NCBI GenBank assembly: GCA_015711955.1
Contig: JACVJK010000019.1
Span: 1-33,301, forward strand
Direction: 5' to 3'
Length of the DNA: 33,301 nucleotides
Origin: Actinomycetota bacterium
Lineage (GTDB): Bacteria > Actinomycetota > Geothermincolia > Geothermincolales > RBG-13-55-18
The notes below the pieces were generated by a model. That model was not told the DNA's origin and searched no databases. It saw only the letters and a list, made by a program, of their open reading frames with translations. Positions 8,077 to 15,559 of the stretch are shown here, piece by piece (position 1 is the stretch's first letter; each line of letters opens with the position of its first letter). The position numbers and the translations under genes were made by a program.

Positions 8077-9240
8077 TCAGACCATGCTCACGATCTCCTC
8101 CAAAGCCCTTATGAGGTAGTCCACCTCCTCCACGGTGTTGAGGAAACTGAAGCTCACCCGCACCGTGCCCTCCCGAAGGGTGCCGGCGGTGGCGTGGGCT
8201 AAGGGCGAGCAGTGCAATCCCGACCGCACGCAGATGCCATATCGTTCGTCCAGCAGGTAGGCCAGATCAGAGGAGGATATACCCTCCAGGTTGAAGGACA
8301 CCACCCCTATCCTGTGTTCCCAAGTGCGGGGGCCGTATATCCTGACCTTTTCCAAGGATTCCAGGCCATCGAGGAGCCTTTCAGTGAGGATCTTATCGTG
8401 CTCCCGGATGCGCTCCACTCCCCAGTGGGACACGAAGTCCACCCCTGCCCGCAGGCCCGCCAGTCCCCAGGCGTTGAGGGTGCCGCTCTCGTAGCGGTCA
8501 GGAAGGAAACCCGGCTGTTCGGCGCTCTCGGAAAGGCTTCCCGTCCCCCCGTAGGTCAGGGGTTCCACCTCCCAACCTGGGGCTATGTACAACCCCCCCG
8601 TGCCCTGAGGGCCGAACAGCTCTTTATGGCCGGTGAAAGCCAGATATTGGATGCCTGCCTCCTCCACGTCGATGGGATAACGGCCGGCCGTCTGAGCCGC
8701 GTCCACCAGCAGGGCAATGTCGTGTTCGGAGGCGATGCGTGCGATCTCCCTCACCGGCAGCAGGGAACCGAGCACGTTGGAGGCGTGGGTACAGGCTATG
8801 AGTCGAGTATCGATCCTAATTAGCTTGGCCAGTTCATGGGGGTCGAGGGTCCCATCGGGGCCGCACTCAGCTATGGAGTAGTCAGCTCCCATGCATCTCA
8901 ACGCCCTGACCGGCCTCCATACCGAGTTGTGTTCCACCGAGGTTATGATCACGTGGCCACCTCGGCGAAGCCTTCCCAGCAGGACTAGGTTGAGGGCCTC
9001 GGTGGCGTTCTTGGTGAAGACTATCCGGGAAGGGTCGCTCACCCCCAACAGAGCGGCCAGGGATTCCCGACAGCGCAGCACCTCCCTTCCCGCCTCCAGC
9101 GCCTTTTCGTGCCCGCTCCTTCCAGGATTTCCCCCCACTTCCCTCGCAAAACGGTCCATGGCCCGGTAGACGCCCTCCGGCTTGGGCCAGGTGGTGGCGG
9201 CGTTATCGAGATAGACCTTGCGCTTGTCGTCGCGCTGCAT
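8077..9240 (-). CDS. Cysteine desulfurase family protein (class V aminotransferase, TIGR01977-like)
   Basis: This PLP-dependent enzyme of the NifS/SufS superfamily would move sulfur from cysteine to an enzyme persulfide for Fe-S or thio-cofactor assembly. N-terminal YLDNAATTWPKPEGV, NPGRSGHEKAL and a C-terminal HCSPLAHATAGT are the hallmarks of the TIGR01977 subgroup. The PLP lysine lies in FTGHKELFGPQGTGG, and the catalytic-loop Cys is in SGLHCSPL. I chose ATG 9240 (387 residues), just before the conserved YLDNAATT, with ggggtgg about 6 nt upstream. An in-frame ATG at 9321 would add 27 atypical residues and has no ribosome-binding site. DUF3343 proteins such as that at 12905 are commonly found near this subgroup, which supports a sulfur/selenium-carrier link. 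Confidence 0.92.
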   Translation of the reverse strand: MQRDDKRKVYLDNAATTWPKPEGVYRAMDRFAREVGGNPGRSGHEKALEAGREVLRCRESLAALLGVSDPSRIVFTKNATEALNLVLLGRLRRGGHVIITSVEHNSVWRPVRALRCMGADYSIAECGPDGTLDPHELAKLIRIDTRLIACTHASNVLGSLLPVREIARIASEHDIALLVDAAQTAGRYPIDVEEAGIQYLAFTGHKELFGPQGTGGLYIAPGWEVEPLTYGGTGSLSESAEQPGFLPDRYESGTLNAWGLAGLRAGVDFVSHWGVERIREHDKILTERLLDGLESLEKVRIYGPRTWEHRIGVVSFNLEGISSSDLAYLLDERYGICVRSGLHCSPLAHATAGTLREGTVRVSFSFLNTVEEVDYLIRALEEIVSMV

Positions 9241-9573
9241 TCGGGCCACCCCTTTATTGGAGACGCTGGACGCCCTGGTTACCAGCTCGTCTTGACCCTT
9301 CAATGAGTCATTTTCGGACATATGTCGCGTCTTGGCAAAAGGTTATCTGATCGGAGGAATTTGGAAACTGATCTTCCCGTTATTTATCGAGTCTCGGGAT
9401 CTTCCCCGGGCCAATAGAGCCCCTCAACTTGGCTCGGAGACGGCTGCTGTCACGAGTTTCCACGGGTCCGGGACGGAGACGTCCCCTCCCCATATGGGCA
9501 AATGGTGGGGATTGGGACTTCAGGTGAGCGAGCGAGGGGACGATTTAGAAGGTGACGGGAGCGCGCAAAAGGG
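9241..9573 (+). other. Divergent intergenic region with hairpins
   Basis: This is 333 nt between the divergent cysteine desulfurase and the SLH/NlpC gene. It contains a perfect hairpin gggacg-gaga-cgtccc (9470-9485) and a 10-bp palindrome cccatatggg (9489-9498) close together in the leader of the + strand gene. No known riboswitch core was recognised. I see no convincing gene; the frames here lack ribosome-binding sites. Confidence 0.45.
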
Positions 9574-11985
9574 ATGGGAAGAGCATTGGAAGAGAAAAGC
9601 GTGTTAATGACCCTATCGGGCAGTAGGCTCACGGTCTTGTTCTTGTGCCTGCTCACCTTGGCCATCTCCTTGCCGGGGCCGTCCTCGCGGGCTTTCGGTA
9701 ACGCCACGGCCTCCCTCTCGGATACTGGGGATCTCCCCGCAGACCTCAAGGAAGCCATAGGACATTCCGTTTCCAGGGGCTACATGATGGCCGAGCCTGA
9801 CGGCAGGTTCCGCCCGGGGGAAGCCGCCTCCCGAGCGGAATGTGCCCGGGCGCTGGTATCCGTCTTCGGCTTTGGCGGTGATCCTATTGATCCCTTGATC
9901 TGTTTCCCCGACCTCGGAAAGGATCATCCGGCCTACCGTTGGGCCAATCTGGCGGTGCGGCACGGGCTGATGCGACCTCGACCCAACGGGAGGTTCGCAG
10001 CGGAGGAGCCCGTGGCGTTGGAAGAAGTGGCCCTCGGGGTTTGCCGCGGACTCAATCTCGAAGCGCAGGCCCAACACCTTCAAGAACTTTTAGGGCCAGG
10101 TTGTCCCCATGCCGGTGCCCTGGTGACCTTTTTGAACCTGAGATTGAAGTATTCCGGGAGCCGGGTGTGGCCGGGCAATCCCTATCCCCGGGCGGAGTTG
10201 GCCTACACCCTTTGGAGGCTGGACAGGCTGGAGAGGTGGCGCCTAGGCTACGTGCGGGATACTTTCACCTCCGATCGATGTGCAGTGCCTGCCATGGGCA
10301 CCGAGCAGCGCAGGGCCATCACCTATGCGGGCGAGCGCATAGGCTGTCCTTACGTTTACGGGGGGGAGAGGGAGTCAGAGGGCGGGTTCGATTGCTCCGG
10401 GCTGGTCTACAACGTGCTCTGCCTGCGCATGGGATATCCCATGAAGCGAGTGGCAGACGACCAGGCGCGGGACGAGCGTTATCTAAAGGTGACCAGGGAG
10501 TCCCTGAGGCCGGGGGATGTCGTCTTCTTCTTCTCCAGTACCGGTAACGGGATGAGCGGTTACGTGAACCACGCCGGGCTTTACATCGGCAACGGCCTCT
10601 TCATCCACTCCACCGGTTCAAACTCTGGGGTCAGCGTGGACTGTCTGGATACCAGCGGATACTGGGGGAGCCACTTCGCCTGGGGAAGGAGGGTGATCGG
10701 CGGACCTTACCATGACCGTTTTGATACCTGGCTTTTGATGTTCAACCCCCATCCCCATCCCGTCCAGGTGAGCGTTGATTACCTTCGTCCTTCCGAACCC
10801 CCTGTGGCCAAGACCTATCAGGTTCCGCCCCTTTCGAGGTACACCGTCTCCGTGGACTCGCTCCTCAGTTGGGACGAAGTGTCCATGGTGGTCCGAGCCG
10901 AGGGAGGCGTGGTGGCGGAGCGGGCCGAATATTTCAACTACCAAGGATGGGCCGACGACGGACACGTCTCCACCGGAGGTCTCCCATCCCTTTGCGGTCA
11001 TTTCGCCGAAGGCTACACCGGCGAGGGCTTTCACACCTGGCTGCTCATGGCCAACCCCGAGGAGAGGAGGGCGGAGGTAGAGGTGACCTTCCTCAGGGAG
11101 GGAAGGCCTCCCCTGGTGCAGCATTACTCCATCCCTCCGCGGTCCCGTCATACAGTTTTCGTGAACGGTGTGCCGGGTATCTCGGAAGAGAGCGTGGGGA
11201 TGAGTTACCGATCCCTCAACGGCGTGAGGGTGGTGGCCGAAAGGGCTGTCTATTTCCGCTACCGGGGGAAGCAAAGAGGAGGTCACTGCAGCCAGGCGGT
11301 GACAGAACCCGCCGCTGAGCTCTACTTCGCCGAGGGCTATACGGGCGGGGGCTTCGACACCTGGCTCCTGTTGGCCAATCCTAACCCAGAAGAAGCCCGG
11401 ATAACCGTTCGTTATCTCCTCCCGGGAGGGGGGTTGGTGGAAGACCGGAGAGTAGTCCCCGCCTTCTCCCGGCTTACCTTGAACGCAAAAGAGAAGGTGC
11501 CAGGGGCTTCCTTCGGCGTCCACCTGGTGTCGGAAAACGGGGTGGGGATAGTGGCCGAACGGGCCATGTATTTCCAGTATCGGGGAAAGGTGGACGGGGG
11601 ACACTGCTCCCCTGCGGTCGCATCGCCGGGAAGGGAGTGGTACATGGCGGAGGGATACACGGGAGGGGAATTCGAGACTTGGGTCCTCCTGTCCAATCCC
11701 AACCCCGAGAGCAATCCGGTGGAAGTGGTCTTTTACCGGGAGGATGGTTCACGGGTGGTGAGAAAATTGGTGCTCGCTCCCTTATCCCGGGAGACCCTGG
11801 AAGTCAAGAGGATCGGCGGCCTGGAGAGCTGTTCCTTCGCCATATACGCCAAAGGCAAGCTGCCCTTCTTCGCCGAAAGGTCCTCTTATTTCGTCTACCG
11901 GGGATGGAAGGGGGGAAGTAACGCCCAGGCGACGCCCCAACCCATGGAGGTGATCTACTTCGCCGAGGGCTATACGGGCGGTTGA
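9574..11985 (+). CDS. Secreted SLH + NlpC/P60 protein with FAEGYTGG repeats
   Basis: This 803-residue exported cell-wall protein starts with a signal peptide (hydrophobic core LTVLFLCLLTLAISL, about residues 19-33). Two SLH-like segments follow (about 50-105 and 112-165; GYMMAEPDGRFRPG, HGLMRPRPNGRF). An NlpC/P60 peptidase domain spans about 245-370, with likely catalytic C274 (FDCSGLV), H333 (NHAGLYIG) and H345 (FIHSTG). The rest is a beta-rich repeat of roughly 100-108 residues starting near 377, 477, 585 and 691. Each unit opens with AEGYTG and FxTWLLxxNP and closes with a VVAERAxYFxYRG-type strand. A fifth unit begins at 796 but stops after FAEGYTGG. An alternative start at GTG 9601 or ATG 9607 still keeps the signal peptide. 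It probably anchors to wall polymers and cleaves peptidoglycan stem peptides. Confidence 0.9.
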   Translation: MGRALEEKSVLMTLSGSRLTVLFLCLLTLAISLPGPSSRAFGNATASLSDTGDLPADLKEAIGHSVSRGYMMAEPDGRFRPGEAASRAECARALVSVFGFGGDPIDPLICFPDLGKDHPAYRWANLAVRHGLMRPRPNGRFAAEEPVALEEVALGVCRGLNLEAQAQHLQELLGPGCPHAGALVTFLNLRLKYSGSRVWPGNPYPRAELAYTLWRLDRLERWRLGYVRDTFTSDRCAVPAMGTEQRRAITYAGERIGCPYVYGGERESEGGFDCSGLVYNVLCLRMGYPMKRVADDQARDERYLKVTRESLRPGDVVFFFSSTGNGMSGYVNHAGLYIGNGLFIHSTGSNSGVSVDCLDTSGYWGSHFAWGRRVIGGPYHDRFDTWLLMFNPHPHPVQVSVDYLRPSEPPVAKTYQVPPLSRYTVSVDSLLSWDEVSMVVRAEGGVVAERAEYFNYQGWADDGHVSTGGLPSLCGHFAEGYTGEGFHTWLLMANPEERRAEVEVTFLREGRPPLVQHYSIPPRSRHTVFVNGVPGISEESVGMSYRSLNGVRVVAERAVYFRYRGKQRGGHCSQAVTEPAAELYFAEGYTGGGFDTWLLLANPNPEEARITVRYLLPGGGLVEDRRVVPAFSRLTLNAKEKVPGASFGVHLVSENGVGIVAERAMYFQYRGKVDGGHCSPAVASPGREWYMAEGYTGGEFETWVLLSNPNPESNPVEVVFYREDGSRVVRKLVLAPLSRETLEVKRIGGLESCSFAIYAKGKLPFFAERSSYFVYRGWKGGSNAQATPQPMEVIYFAEGYTGG

Positions 11986-12036
11986 TGGGACAGGAAGGGA
12001 TCCCCTGACTCACCGGGTCGGATGTCATCCATGAGA

Positions 12037-12783
12037 TCAGTCCCTTAGGGCAGAGAGGGCGGCGCCGTAAGCCCCCACCAATTGGGGCTCGGGAGGCACC
12101 AAGACCGGCAGGCCCAACCTCTCTTCCAGCAACTCCCTGAGGCAGGGGTTCAGGGCTACCCCCCCCGCGAAGACCACTTCTTCCCGAACCCCTACTCTCC
12201 GGAGCAAGGAGAGACAGCGGTCGCAGATGGCCTCGTGAAGGCCGCGGGCGATGAGGGGGAGGGGTGTACCCTGGGCTATCAAGCTGGTCACCTCCGATTC
12301 GGCGAACACCGCGCACATGCTGGAGATCTTCACCGATCCCCCCGCCCCCAGGGCCAGACGCGCCATATCCTCCAAGCCCAGCTTCATGGCCCCGGCCATG
12401 ACCTCCAGGAACTTTCCCGTCCCGGCGGCGCATCGGTCGTTCATCTGGAACTCCACTACCCTTCCGGAATCGTCCACCGATATGGCCTTGGTATCCTGAC
12501 CGCCGATGTCCAGGATGGTGCGGCAGCCAGGGAAGACGCGGTGGCACCCCAAGGCAAAGGCGGTGATCTCCGTGATGACCCGGTGAGCGAAGTGGGCCTG
12601 GGCCAGGTGCCGGCCGTAGCCGGTGGCCACCAGCAAGTCCACTTCTATCCCGTTCAGGATTTTCTGGCATTGGGATAGGGGGTCAAAGGTGGTCTCCACC
12701 AGGTCCCGGTGCACCACGTCACCGTCATCCAGCACCACCAGGCCAATGGTCCTCGACCCTATGTCCAATCCTGCCACCCTCAT
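12037..12783 (-). CDS. 2-hydroxyacyl-CoA dehydratase / benzoyl-CoA reductase activator ATPase (HgdC/BadF family)
   Basis: This 248-residue ASKHA-fold ATPase carries one [4Fe-4S] cluster bridged between two subunits. It uses ATP to inject a low-potential electron into a dehydratase or reductase of the HgdAB/BcrBC type. Seen here are the phosphate loop GLDIGSRTIG (residues 5-14), ATGYGR (53-58), DIGGQDTKA (92-100) and the two cluster cysteines C118 (NDRCAAGTGKF) and C157 (SSMCAVFAESEV). The C-terminal FAGGVALNPCLR is the second adenosine motif. Length and motif order match stand-alone activators. The ribosome-binding site gaggagg precedes the ATG. Candidate partner dehydratase subunits lie 18 kb away at 30838-33164 on the same strand, and DUF3343 is the upstream neighbour. 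Confidence 0.95.
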   Translation of the reverse strand: MRVAGLDIGSRTIGLVVLDDGDVVHRDLVETTFDPLSQCQKILNGIEVDLLVATGYGRHLAQAHFAHRVITEITAFALGCHRVFPGCRTILDIGGQDTKAISVDDSGRVVEFQMNDRCAAGTGKFLEVMAGAMKLGLEDMARLALGAGGSVKISSMCAVFAESEVTSLIAQGTPLPLIARGLHEAICDRCLSLLRRVGVREEVVFAGGVALNPCLRELLEERLGLPVLVPPEPQLVGAYGAALSALRD

Positions 12784-12904
12784 GACCGCCTCCTCAGCCC
12801 TCGTCTGCCGAACCGCGAGTTCTCGAGTGCCGCTACGACGTCGAGCTTCCCTAGTTTTCCACGAACCTTTGGAGAAGGGAATGTATTTGCACCAGGGTTT
12901 GTTG

Positions 12905-13213
12905 TCACGACGTCATGCCTCCCTCGCTTTCCATGAACCGGGAGTAGTAGGGCACCATCTCCCGGAAGCCCGTCCCCTCCCGGCGCAGCGCCTGCTCGGC
13001 TGCCTTGGCCCAGTGGGAGGGAACCCTCAAGGATATACCGCAGTGAAGAGAGAACTCCCTGGGCGTGTTCACCACCGAGAACGGGATTTCCGCTCTCCTC
13101 AACGCCCCCTCTGCCCTCAATGCCTGGTGTGGGGAGTCGAAGAGGAAGAGACAGCAGTTAGTGTTCCTCGATCCCTCCCCGAAATGCCGCGGGATCTCGC
13201 CCCCCTTCTTCAT
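12905..13213 (-). CDS. DUF3343 protein (putative Se/S carrier-like)
   Basis: This protein of about 102 residues carries a DUF3343 domain over its central 75 residues. Landmarks are CCLFLFDSPHQALRAEGAL, IPFSVVNTPREF and the conserved CGISLRV, whose cysteine is the likely functional thiol. The family is annotated as a putative selenium/sulfur carrier because of its neighbourhoods; direct function is not established. I chose ATG 13213, which overlaps the stop of a tiny upstream frame (TCATGA). A TTG at 13270 would give a longer N-terminus without family support. The downstream gene is the dehydratase activator, 121 nt away on the same strand, and a cysteine desulfurase of the usual companion type lies at 8077. 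Confidence 0.8.
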   Translation of the reverse strand: MKKGGEIPRHFGEGSRNTNCCLFLFDSPHQALRAEGALRRAEIPFSVVNTPREFSLHCGISLRVPSHWAKAAEQALRREGTGFREMVPYYSRFMESEGGMTS

Positions 13214-13284
13214 GACCTTCGCCCCCGAGATTGCCGACCTCCTCGTGACCTGTTGGCTCTCCGTCGCCAAATCGCCTTCCTCAT
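13210..13284 (-). CDS. Possible 24-residue Arg-rich leader peptide coupled to DUF3343
   Basis: A short frame starts at ATG 13284 behind a good ribosome-binding site (gcagggggaaggtc) and ends in a TGA that overlaps the DUF3343 ATG as ATGA. The predicted product is rich in arginine (MRKAIWRRRANR...). The sequence around its start (13280-13307) resembles that around the DUF3343 start (13207-13235), so it may be a duplicated translation-initiation region rather than a gene. I have no homology support for the peptide. Confidence 0.25.
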   Translation of the reverse strand: MRKAIWRRRANRSRGGRQSRGRRS

Positions 13285-13689
13285 GACCTTCCCCCTGCGA
13301 TTACCGGTTCTGCATGACATAAATGATTATTCCAGAAAATGGTCCTCTGGGAGAGGGCGATGCACAACCGAGCCCGGCGACCCCGAAGGAGCAAAAGCTG
13401 CTTCCCCGGACCGCCGGGAGGCCTTCAGGGAGTACCTGACCCCGTTTCCCGGAAGGGCCGTCGTTAGGGGGAGGGAAACCCTCATAACATAAGGGACTGA
13501 CCTGAGGGCCCCAGTAATACGCTGGAACTCCCCCGTGCCTGACCCTCGGCAGGGCTCGTCGTGGCGGGTCTGTCAGCACGGGGACCGCGTTTAGCAGCTC
13601 CTTGGTGAGGAGATAAAAGAGTAAAATGTGTCGTCGCTTGCCGATTTTATCGTGGACGCGTGGCGAGAAAGAGAGGGGGGTGCCTTTAA
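13285..13689 (+). other. Divergent intergenic region with a long imperfect hairpin
   Basis: This is about 400 nt between the divergent DUF3343 and heliorhodopsin genes. No protein frame looks real. A 12-bp stem with one bulged base pairs 13531-13543 with 13572-13583 (ccccgtg/cacgggg and ctgac/gtcag), enclosing smaller complementary segments. A minor hairpin ccag/ctgg (13511-13525) adjoins it. The AT-rich box taaaat at 13622-13627 resembles a -10 element but has no well-spaced -35. No tRNA or known riboswitch was recognised. Confidence 0.4.
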
Positions 13690-14469
13690 GTGGGTAACAG
13701 GAGCAGCGGCAAGGAGTTCGGGAGAATACGCCTCTTCAACGCCGTCATGGCCGTCCTGCACAGTTTGCAGGGCCTGCTCATGCTCCTATTGAGCAACGAT
13801 TATTCGCTTCCTGTGACCACCACCTTCCTGAGGGGAGGGGGGCCTCTGGATCAGCCTCGCATGCCCGAGGTCTTGGCCCGTTTGCGCATAGGACCGCTGG
13901 TGGCGGCCTTCCTCTTCATGAGCGCCCTTGCCCACCTGATATTGGTCCTCCCGGGCGTTTTCCGTTGGTACACCAGCAACTTGTCTCGAGGCATGAACCC
14001 CGCCCGCTGGATGGAGTATTCCCTCAGCGCCAGCCTCATGATCGTGCTCATCGCCATGCTCTCGGGCGTGTTCGATCTGGGCGCTCTTTTGCTCATCTTC
14101 TTTTTGAACGCCAGCATGATCCTTTTCGGCTGGCTCATGGAAGCAATGAACCAGTACACGGAGAAGGTGGACTGGCTCCCTTTTTACTTCGGCTGCCTGG
14201 CGGGTATCGTTCCTTGGGTGGTGGTGGCGATATACTTCTTCGGGGCCTTGGCCGACCCGCAGGCCCGAGTGCCCACCTTCGTATACTTCACCCTTCCCAT
14301 ACTCTTCGTGTTCTTCAACATCTTCGCTTTGAACATGGCGCTGCAGTACCGGAAGGTGGGCCCCTGGCGTGATTATCTCTTCGGGGAAAGGGTGTACATC
14401 CTCTTGAGCCTTCTCTCCAAATCATTTTTGGCTTGGATGGTCTTCGGGGGCACCCTGCGAGGAAGGTAG
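13690..14469 (+). CDS. Heliorhodopsin (retinal-binding seven-helix membrane protein)
   Basis: This 259-residue polytopic membrane protein has seven hydrophobic segments and the heliorhodopsin signature blocks. The retinal Schiff-base lysine is K244 in LSLLSKSFLAWMVFGGTL (TM7), and the counterion is E109 in WMEYSLSASLMI (TM3). The two cavity histidines are H24 (VLHSLQG) and H82 (ALAHLIL). Other family blocks are GWLMEAMNQ, a PW pair in VPWVVVAIYFF, and FFNIFALNMALQY. Heliorhodopsins bind all-trans retinal with the N-terminus inside the cell, have slow photocycles, are not classic ion pumps, and are known mainly from monoderms. The start is GTG 13690 behind gaggggggtg. It is a single-gene unit by spacing. 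No retinal-forming gene (brp/blh, crtY) occurs in the window, so retinal would come from elsewhere in the genome or from outside. Confidence 0.95.
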   Translation: MGNRSSGKEFGRIRLFNAVMAVLHSLQGLLMLLLSNDYSLPVTTTFLRGGGPLDQPRMPEVLARLRIGPLVAAFLFMSALAHLILVLPGVFRWYTSNLSRGMNPARWMEYSLSASLMIVLIAMLSGVFDLGALLLIFFLNASMILFGWLMEAMNQYTEKVDWLPFYFGCLAGIVPWVVVAIYFFGALADPQARVPTFVYFTLPILFVFFNIFALNMALQYRKVGPWRDYLFGERVYILLSLLSKSFLAWMVFGGTLRGR

Positions 14470-14634
14470 TGCTTCGGAAGGCGGTTTACCGGGTGCGCTC
14501 CCGAGGGCCTGGCTTGAAGGGCAGAAAGGGGCGCGCTGACCGCAGGCATGGGAGGTCAGTTCGGCCGGGCGGGCGCCCATGGGGCAACCGTTCGGCTTGG
14601 GGTGGCCATGAATATCCCTTTAAAAGTTCCCTTA

Positions 14635-14646
14635 AAAGGCGCCTTT
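14635..14646. repeat. 12-bp perfect palindrome after heliorhodopsin
   Basis: The sequence aaaggcgccttt reads the same on both strands and lies 3 nt from the end of the convergent hydrolase gene. Just upstream, the short unit ccctt(t)aaaag occurs twice (around 14616-14637). It has no loop, so it is not a normal terminator. The 14470-14634 stretch otherwise shows no gene. Confidence 0.4.
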
Positions 14647-14648
14647 AC

Positions 14649-15401
14649 TTAACCTGACGTTTTTCGGATGAACTCCGGGCAACGCCTGATTATTAACTCC
14701 CGGTCGTGGTCCAAGGTGGCCACGTGATACGAGTTCTCCAGCCAGACCAGCTCTTTTTCTCGCGACGAGACCCGGTCCAGGATCAGGGGCCCGTTGGAGG
14801 GAGGGACCACGTGATCCTGTTTGGACACGAAAACCAGGATCGGGGCGGTCACCTGGTTTAGACGGGCTTTCACCATCCGAGTGAGCTTCAACAACTCGTG
14901 GGCCGCCCTCACCGGCACCCGCTCATAGCAGAGTTCTTTCTGGGAAGGGTCCTTTATGTCGCTGCCCACTCCAGGGACCGTCTTGAGGATGTACTTCACC
15001 ACCGGGGTGAGGAGGAGCAAGGGGTTCTTCATGTCTACCGCGGCGTTGATGGGCATCAAGCCCGCTACCTCCTGGGGGTAGCGCTCACCCAAGTAGAGGG
15101 CGAGGGTGCCTCCCATGGAAAGGCCGGTGACGTACACCCGAGAACACCTTTCCTGCAACGCCTTGAAGCCCCTTTCCGCCTCACCGGTCCATTCTTCCCA
15201 CGACCTCTTAGCGAGGTCCTCGATGTCCGTTCCATGACCGGGCAGGCGAGGGCCCAGCACGGTGAACCCTTCCTTGGCCAGCCCTTCCCCCAGTGGCCGA
15301 ACGCTCTGGGTGGTACCGGTGAAACCATGGAGGACCAGTACCCCCGTCTTTCCTCCGTCGAAAAAGAAAGGTTCAGCTCCCCTCATCACCTTGGGTGACA
15401 T
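14649..15401 (-). CDS. Alpha/beta-hydrolase, carboxylesterase / monoacylglycerol-lipase type
   Basis: This 250-residue serine hydrolase has the oxyanion-hole HGFTGTTQSVRPLG and the nucleophile elbow GLSMGG. The acid lies in SKQDHVVPP and the catalytic His in NSYHVATLDHD. The arrangement and length resemble the Est30-type carboxylesterase/monoacylglycerol lipase family of Gram-positive bacteria. I placed the start at ATG 15401 because gggggtgg lies 4-5 nt upstream and the protein then begins a few residues before the first beta strand. A GTG at 15491 would add an atypical tail. Downstream of glpK on the same strand (158-nt gap), it could supply glycerol by releasing it from monoacylglycerols, but co-transcription is unproven. 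Confidence 0.88.
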   Translation of the reverse strand: MSPKVMRGAEPFFFDGGKTGVLVLHGFTGTTQSVRPLGEGLAKEGFTVLGPRLPGHGTDIEDLAKRSWEEWTGEAERGFKALQERCSRVYVTGLSMGGTLALYLGERYPQEVAGLMPINAAVDMKNPLLLLTPVVKYILKTVPGVGSDIKDPSQKELCYERVPVRAAHELLKLTRMVKARLNQVTAPILVFVSKQDHVVPPSNGPLILDRVSSREKELVWLENSYHVATLDHDRELIIRRCPEFIRKTSG

Positions 15402-15559
15402 CAGTCCACCCCCTTTCCGTTCCGCGGTGATGGCCCGTAAAACCTCCTCAGTCACGACGCTTGGGCACCTGGGTTTGCCCTGATATGGCACCCTCGGTCG
15501 GGGTCTTTTTGGCTATGATCGGAAGCGGAAGCCGCTCGCCTGCCGGAAGGTCCTGTGGT

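Noticed and set aside
9241-9321. 27-residue N-terminal extension of the cysteine desulfurase
   Set aside because: The family starts just before YLDNAATT; ATG 9240 has a ggggtgg site and ATG 9321 has none.
9480-9520. gggcaaat stretch suggestive of a cyclic di-GMP riboswitch ahead of the NlpC/P60 gene
   Set aside because: The other conserved parts of the class, including the second loop and receptor, are absent.
11804-12670. 288-codon minus-strand frame overlapping the activator ATPase
   Set aside because: It is a GC shadow rich in Gly, Arg and Pro; the activator frame carries all catalytic and cluster motifs.
13441-13475. cccggaaggg motif resembling part of the bacterial SRP RNA
   Set aside because: The flanking bases do not match the conserved SRP domain or form its stem; only the short core agrees.
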